From positions 1 through 8,432 of the forward strand of contig CAZDCZ010000103.1 in NCBI GenBank assembly GCA_964504155.1: a DNA stretch of 8,432 nt. The letters run 5' to 3'. This document shows positions 6,820 through 8,432 of the stretch, piece by piece. Position 1 is the stretch's first letter. Every line of letters starts with the position of its first letter. A model generated the notes under the pieces. It made no database searches and was not told the DNA's origin. It was given only the letters and a program-made list of their open reading frames with translations. The position numbers were made by a program, and so were the translations under genes. The DNA is from CAZDCZ01 sp964504155. GTDB lineage: Bacteria; Bacteroidota; Bacteroidia; Bacteroidales; UBA12077.

Positions 6820-6832
6820 CTGCCATTTTGTC
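6820..6832. promoter_or_regulatory. 13-bp motif, copy B, in the hsp20-trmD intergenic region
   Basis: CTGCCATTTTGTC is the partner of the motif at 6788-6800. On the minus strand it reads GACAAAATGGCAG. It lies 67 bp upstream of trmD and about 75-85 bp upstream of the hsp20 -24 element. Confidence 0.4.
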
Positions 6833-6880
6833 TTTTTTTTATATTTTTTCTTATTTTTTAAATTATAAGGCAAACATTAC

Positions 6881-6888
6881 TATTTTTG
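6881..6888 (+). promoter_or_regulatory. -7 box of the trmD promoter
   Basis: TATTTTTG fits the Bacteroidota -7 consensus TAnnTTTG exactly. The start codon at 6899 is only 10 nt beyond the box, so the mRNA leader would be just a few nucleotides. No clear -33 TTG was found at the expected distance. Confidence 0.55.
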
Positions 6889-6898
6889 CAGAAAAAAC

Positions 6899-7579
6899 AT
6901 GAGAATAGATATTATTACCGGAGTACCGGAATTATTAGAAAGTCCTTTAAATCATTCTATAATTAAGCGAGGAAAAGAAAAAGGCAACATAGAAATATAT
7001 ATTCACAACTTACGCGACTATACAACAAACAAGCACAACAAAATAGATGATTATTCCTTTGGTGGTGATGCAGGAATGGTACTTACAATTCAACCTATTG
7101 ATAGTATTATATCGAAATTAACATCGGAAAGAAAATACGATGAAATTATTTACACTTCACCCGACGGAATACAGTATTCGCAAAAAGATGCAAACAAATT
7201 AGCTACATTCGAAAATATAATAATACTTTGCGGTCATTATAAAGGAGTAGATCAAAGAGTTAGGGACAATTACATAACAAAAGAAATATCTATTGGAGAT
7301 TATGTTTTAACCGGAGGCGAATTAGCTGCAGCAATCATTACCGACAGTATTGTAAGATTAATTCCCGGGGTTATTTCCGATGAGACTTCAGCATTAACAG
7401 ATTCGTTTCAAGACAATTTACTGGCTCCACCTGTATATACTCGTCCATCAAATTACAAAGGATTAAAAGTTCCTGATGTCTTATTATCAGGAAATTTTAA
7501 AGAAATAGAAAAATGGAAAGAAGCACAATCGATAGAAAGAACAAAACAACTACGACCTGATTTGTTCGCTAAAGAATAA
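6899..7579 (+). CDS. trmD: tRNA (guanine(37)-N1)-methyltransferase TrmD
   Basis: Uses S-adenosylmethionine to methylate N1 of G37 next to the anticodon in tRNAs that read CNN codons, preventing +1 frameshifting; cytoplasmic and usually essential. The 226 residues have the SPOUT trefoil-knot signatures: IDDYSFGGDAGMV (49-61), CGHYKGVDQRV (111-121), SIGDYVLTGGELAA (131-144), RLIPGV (153-158), TDSFQD (167-172) and APPVYTRPSNYKGLKVPDVL (176-195), then LSGNFKEIEKW. D168 and R153 correspond to the catalytic D169 and R154 of the E. coli enzyme. The glycine-rich segment reads GGD where many homologues have GGG, an uncertain oddity. The gene stands alone between hsp20 and a convergent unknown gene, not in the rpsP-rimM-trmD-rplS cluster of many other bacteria. 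The ATG at 6899 directly follows the -7 box. Confidence 0.97.
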   Translation: MRIDIITGVPELLESPLNHSIIKRGKEKGNIEIYIHNLRDYTTNKHNKIDDYSFGGDAGMVLTIQPIDSIISKLTSERKYDEIIYTSPDGIQYSQKDANKLATFENIIILCGHYKGVDQRVRDNYITKEISIGDYVLTGGELAAAIITDSIVRLIPGVISDETSALTDSFQDNLLAPPVYTRPSNYKGLKVPDVLLSGNFKEIEKWKEAQSIERTKQLRPDLFAKE

Positions 7580-7597
7580 TTATATTTTATAAAATAC

Positions 7598-7627
7598 AAA
7601 AGCCATTCAAAAAAAAGAATGACTTTT
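7598..7627. terminator. Shared hairpin terminator between convergent genes
   Basis: AAAAGCCATTC (7598-7608) pairs with GAATGACTTTT (7617-7627) around an A8 loop, with one C/A mismatch. T-rich sequence follows on the plus strand and an AT-rich run on the minus strand. It lies 18 bp after the trmD stop and 22 bp after the stop of the minus-strand gene, so it probably serves both. Confidence 0.65.
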
Positions 7628-7649
7628 ATATTAATTAACTAATAAAATC

Positions 7650-8105
7650 TTAATACCCAATTACCCATAATGTTTTTTGTTCTTCAATACATTTTTCAAT
7701 AAGCACAATAATATTATTTACTACATTTGTAAGTAACACAAAATACTTATTCCAATTTTTCTTCCAATCCTTATCGTCATAATTAAGTTCTTCTAAAAAA
7801 TCGGCACCTAAAAATATACTATCAATAAAGTCAACAAACATTTCAAAGCTTTCGATTTTATTCATTAATTCAAGTTTGTTTTTTAGTTCATTTCTCAATG
7901 GCACAATATTTCTCGAATTATATTTAGTGGCTCCAAAAAATTCGTACAATTTATTAGCCTTCTCAAAACAATTTGCAAATAAATTAAACACTGTACTTTC
8001 TAAATATTTCGATTCAGAATCGCCTTTAATATAATTTTCATTATCGCCGGTTATATTTAACTCAACAATATTTAAATATTCTGCATCGAATAATTCTATC
8101 TTCAT
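7650..8105 (-). CDS. Hypothetical protein of 151 residues, acidic and mostly helical
   Basis: I do not recognise a family. The product begins MKIELFDAEYLNIVELNITG and ends TLWVIGY. It is rich in Asn, Glu, Lys, Leu and Phe, has no signal peptide, no clear membrane segment, and no cysteine pairs or catalytic motif that I can identify. The N-terminal 25 residues look beta-like; the remainder looks like several amphipathic helices, with a Trp/Lys/Asp-rich stretch (DDKDWKKNWNKY). Evidence for a real gene is a continuous 151-codon frame with base composition like its neighbours, an ATG start, and placement against a convergent terminator. It has its own upstream region with a possible -7 box (8178-8185) and a palindrome (8136-8150). 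A regulatory, immunity-type or structural role cannot be distinguished. Confidence 0.72.
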   Translation of the reverse strand: MKIELFDAEYLNIVELNITGDNENYIKGDSESKYLESTVFNLFANCFEKANKLYEFFGATKYNSRNIVPLRNELKNKLELMNKIESFEMFVDFIDSIFLGADFLEELNYDDKDWKKNWNKYFVLLTNVVNNIIVLIEKCIEEQKTLWVIGY

Positions 8106-8135
8106 TTTTATTTATTTTTTATTAAACTACTATAA

Positions 8136-8150
8136 CAAAATTTAATTTTG
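8136..8150. repeat. 15-bp palindrome in the leader of the 151-residue gene
   Basis: CAAAATT (8136-8142) and AATTTTG (8144-8150) are perfect arms around a single base. It lies 31 bp before the start codon and downstream of the candidate -7 box, a suitable place for a repressor site. AT-rich DNA gives such palindromes by chance fairly often. Confidence 0.35.
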
Positions 8151-8177
8151 AGTCCACTCCGAAAAATCTTCATATTA

Positions 8178-8185
8178 CAAATATA
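8178..8185 (-). promoter_or_regulatory. Possible -7 box of the 151-residue gene
   Basis: On the minus strand TATATTTG matches TAnnTTTG exactly. The nearest upstream TTG is 23 nt away, a little further than usual. The leader would be about 65 nt. Confidence 0.35.
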
Positions 8186-8339
8186 TTAAAAATAAAATAT
8201 GAATAAGTCAAGTTGAAAAAATATTTTTTTTTATTAAATTGTTAATAAATCAACTTTGTAACACGTTGAAATCAGAAACATGTAAACTTATTAATAATTT
8301 TATAACATATTGAATATCAATAGATATAATGCAATAAAT

Positions 8340-8355
8340 TGTTCCACATGGAACA
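8340..8355. promoter_or_regulatory. parS-like centromere site
   Basis: The 16-mer TGTTCCACATGGAACA has perfect 7-bp inverted arms (TGTTCCA, TGGAACA) around CA. It differs at a single base, in the centre, from TGTTCCACGTGGAACA, a common form of the chromosomal parS site bound by ParB in many bacteria. It is intergenic, just upstream of a rightward promoter. ParB binding is inferred. Confidence 0.55.
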
Positions 8356-8372
8356 TAAAATATTAAATATCA

Positions 8373-8404
8373 GTTGATTAAATGAATTATTTGTTATATC
8401 TTTG
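8373..8404 (+). promoter_or_regulatory. Candidate promoter facing the right edge
   Basis: GTTG (8373-8376) and TATCTTTG (8397-8404) give a -33 TTG and a perfect TAnnTTTG -7 box separated by 20 nt. This is the best full-length promoter match in the window. It points at an ATG 17 nt further on. Confidence 0.6.
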
Positions 8405-8421
8405 AATTAATATTAAAAATA

Positions 8422-8432
8422 ATGTTTAGAAA
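8422..8432 (+). CDS. Possible first codons of a rightward gene cut by the window edge
   Basis: ATG at 8422 follows the promoter at 8373-8404 by 17 nt and reads Met-Phe-Arg before the window ends. Eleven bases cannot identify a product. The parS-like site upstream and a Met-Phe-basic start would suit mnmG (gidA), which often lies near parS sites, but this is only a suggestion. Confidence 0.3.

Noticed and set aside
6638..6868. 76-codon Phe/Leu-rich frame on the plus strand across the hsp20 start and intergenic region
   Set aside because: It overlaps the hsp20 coding start and the regulatory motifs. The composition is just that of T-rich DNA read in frame.
8169..8203. TTCATATT and AATATGAA as an inverted repeat with a 19-nt loop
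   Set aside because: Short AT-rich arms with a long loop; chance occurrence is likely, and it only overlaps the candidate -7 box region.
8257..8272. Second, weaker parS-like sequence TGTAACACGTTGAAAT
   Set aside because: Only about 10 of 16 bases match and the dyad symmetry is lost outside the central CACGT.

Overview
The window looks like chromosomal DNA of a low-GC member of the Bacteroidota, probably Bacteroidales-like. Four things support this: -7 boxes of the TAnnTTTG type, start sites without clear Shine-Dalgarno sequences, close family resemblance of TrmD and the small heat-shock protein to Bacteroidota versions, and long A/T-rich intergenic stretches. No RNA gene or CRISPR array was seen.

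Region 1 (1-5214, minus strand) is a four-gene efflux operon read right to left. Its order is a MarR-family regulator, a TolC-like outer-membrane channel, a lipoprotein membrane-fusion adaptor, and an RND inner-membrane pump that runs off the left edge. Together they should form a tripartite, proton-driven exporter spanning both membranes, with the first gene as its likely autoregulator. The promoter before the marR-type gene is filled by an inverted repeat (9-bp arms, 7-bp spacer). A 24-bp exact copy of this operator lies about 230 bp further upstream in the opposite orientation.

Region 2 (5215-6240) has no intact gene. It holds the second operator copy, then a decayed REP-associated transposase (RAYT) unit. 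This is a Y1/HUH transposase pseudogene with a frameshift, an in-frame stop and a missing C-terminus, flanked by imperfect inverted repeats that each fold into two hairpins. A strong hairpin terminator closes the region.

Region 3 (6241-7579) has two divergent housekeeping/stress genes: an Hsp20 small heat-shock protein (minus) and tRNA (guanine37-N1)-methyltransferase TrmD (plus). The 217 bp between the chosen starts carry a -24/-12-like element facing hsp20, a pair of related 13-bp motifs, and a perfect -7 box right in front of trmD.

Region 4 (7580-8432) starts with a shared hairpin terminator, followed by an unrecognised 151-residue acidic protein on the minus strand. A gene-free stretch then carries a parS-like 16-mer and a well-formed promoter that points at an ATG 11 bases before the right edge. 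The gene beyond the edge cannot be seen; mnmG (gidA) is a guess from context.

The most interesting points are the duplicated, inverted operator whose far copy has no obvious gene to control, the covarying hairpin ends of the RAYT unit, the possible sigma-54 control of hsp20, and the parS-like site.
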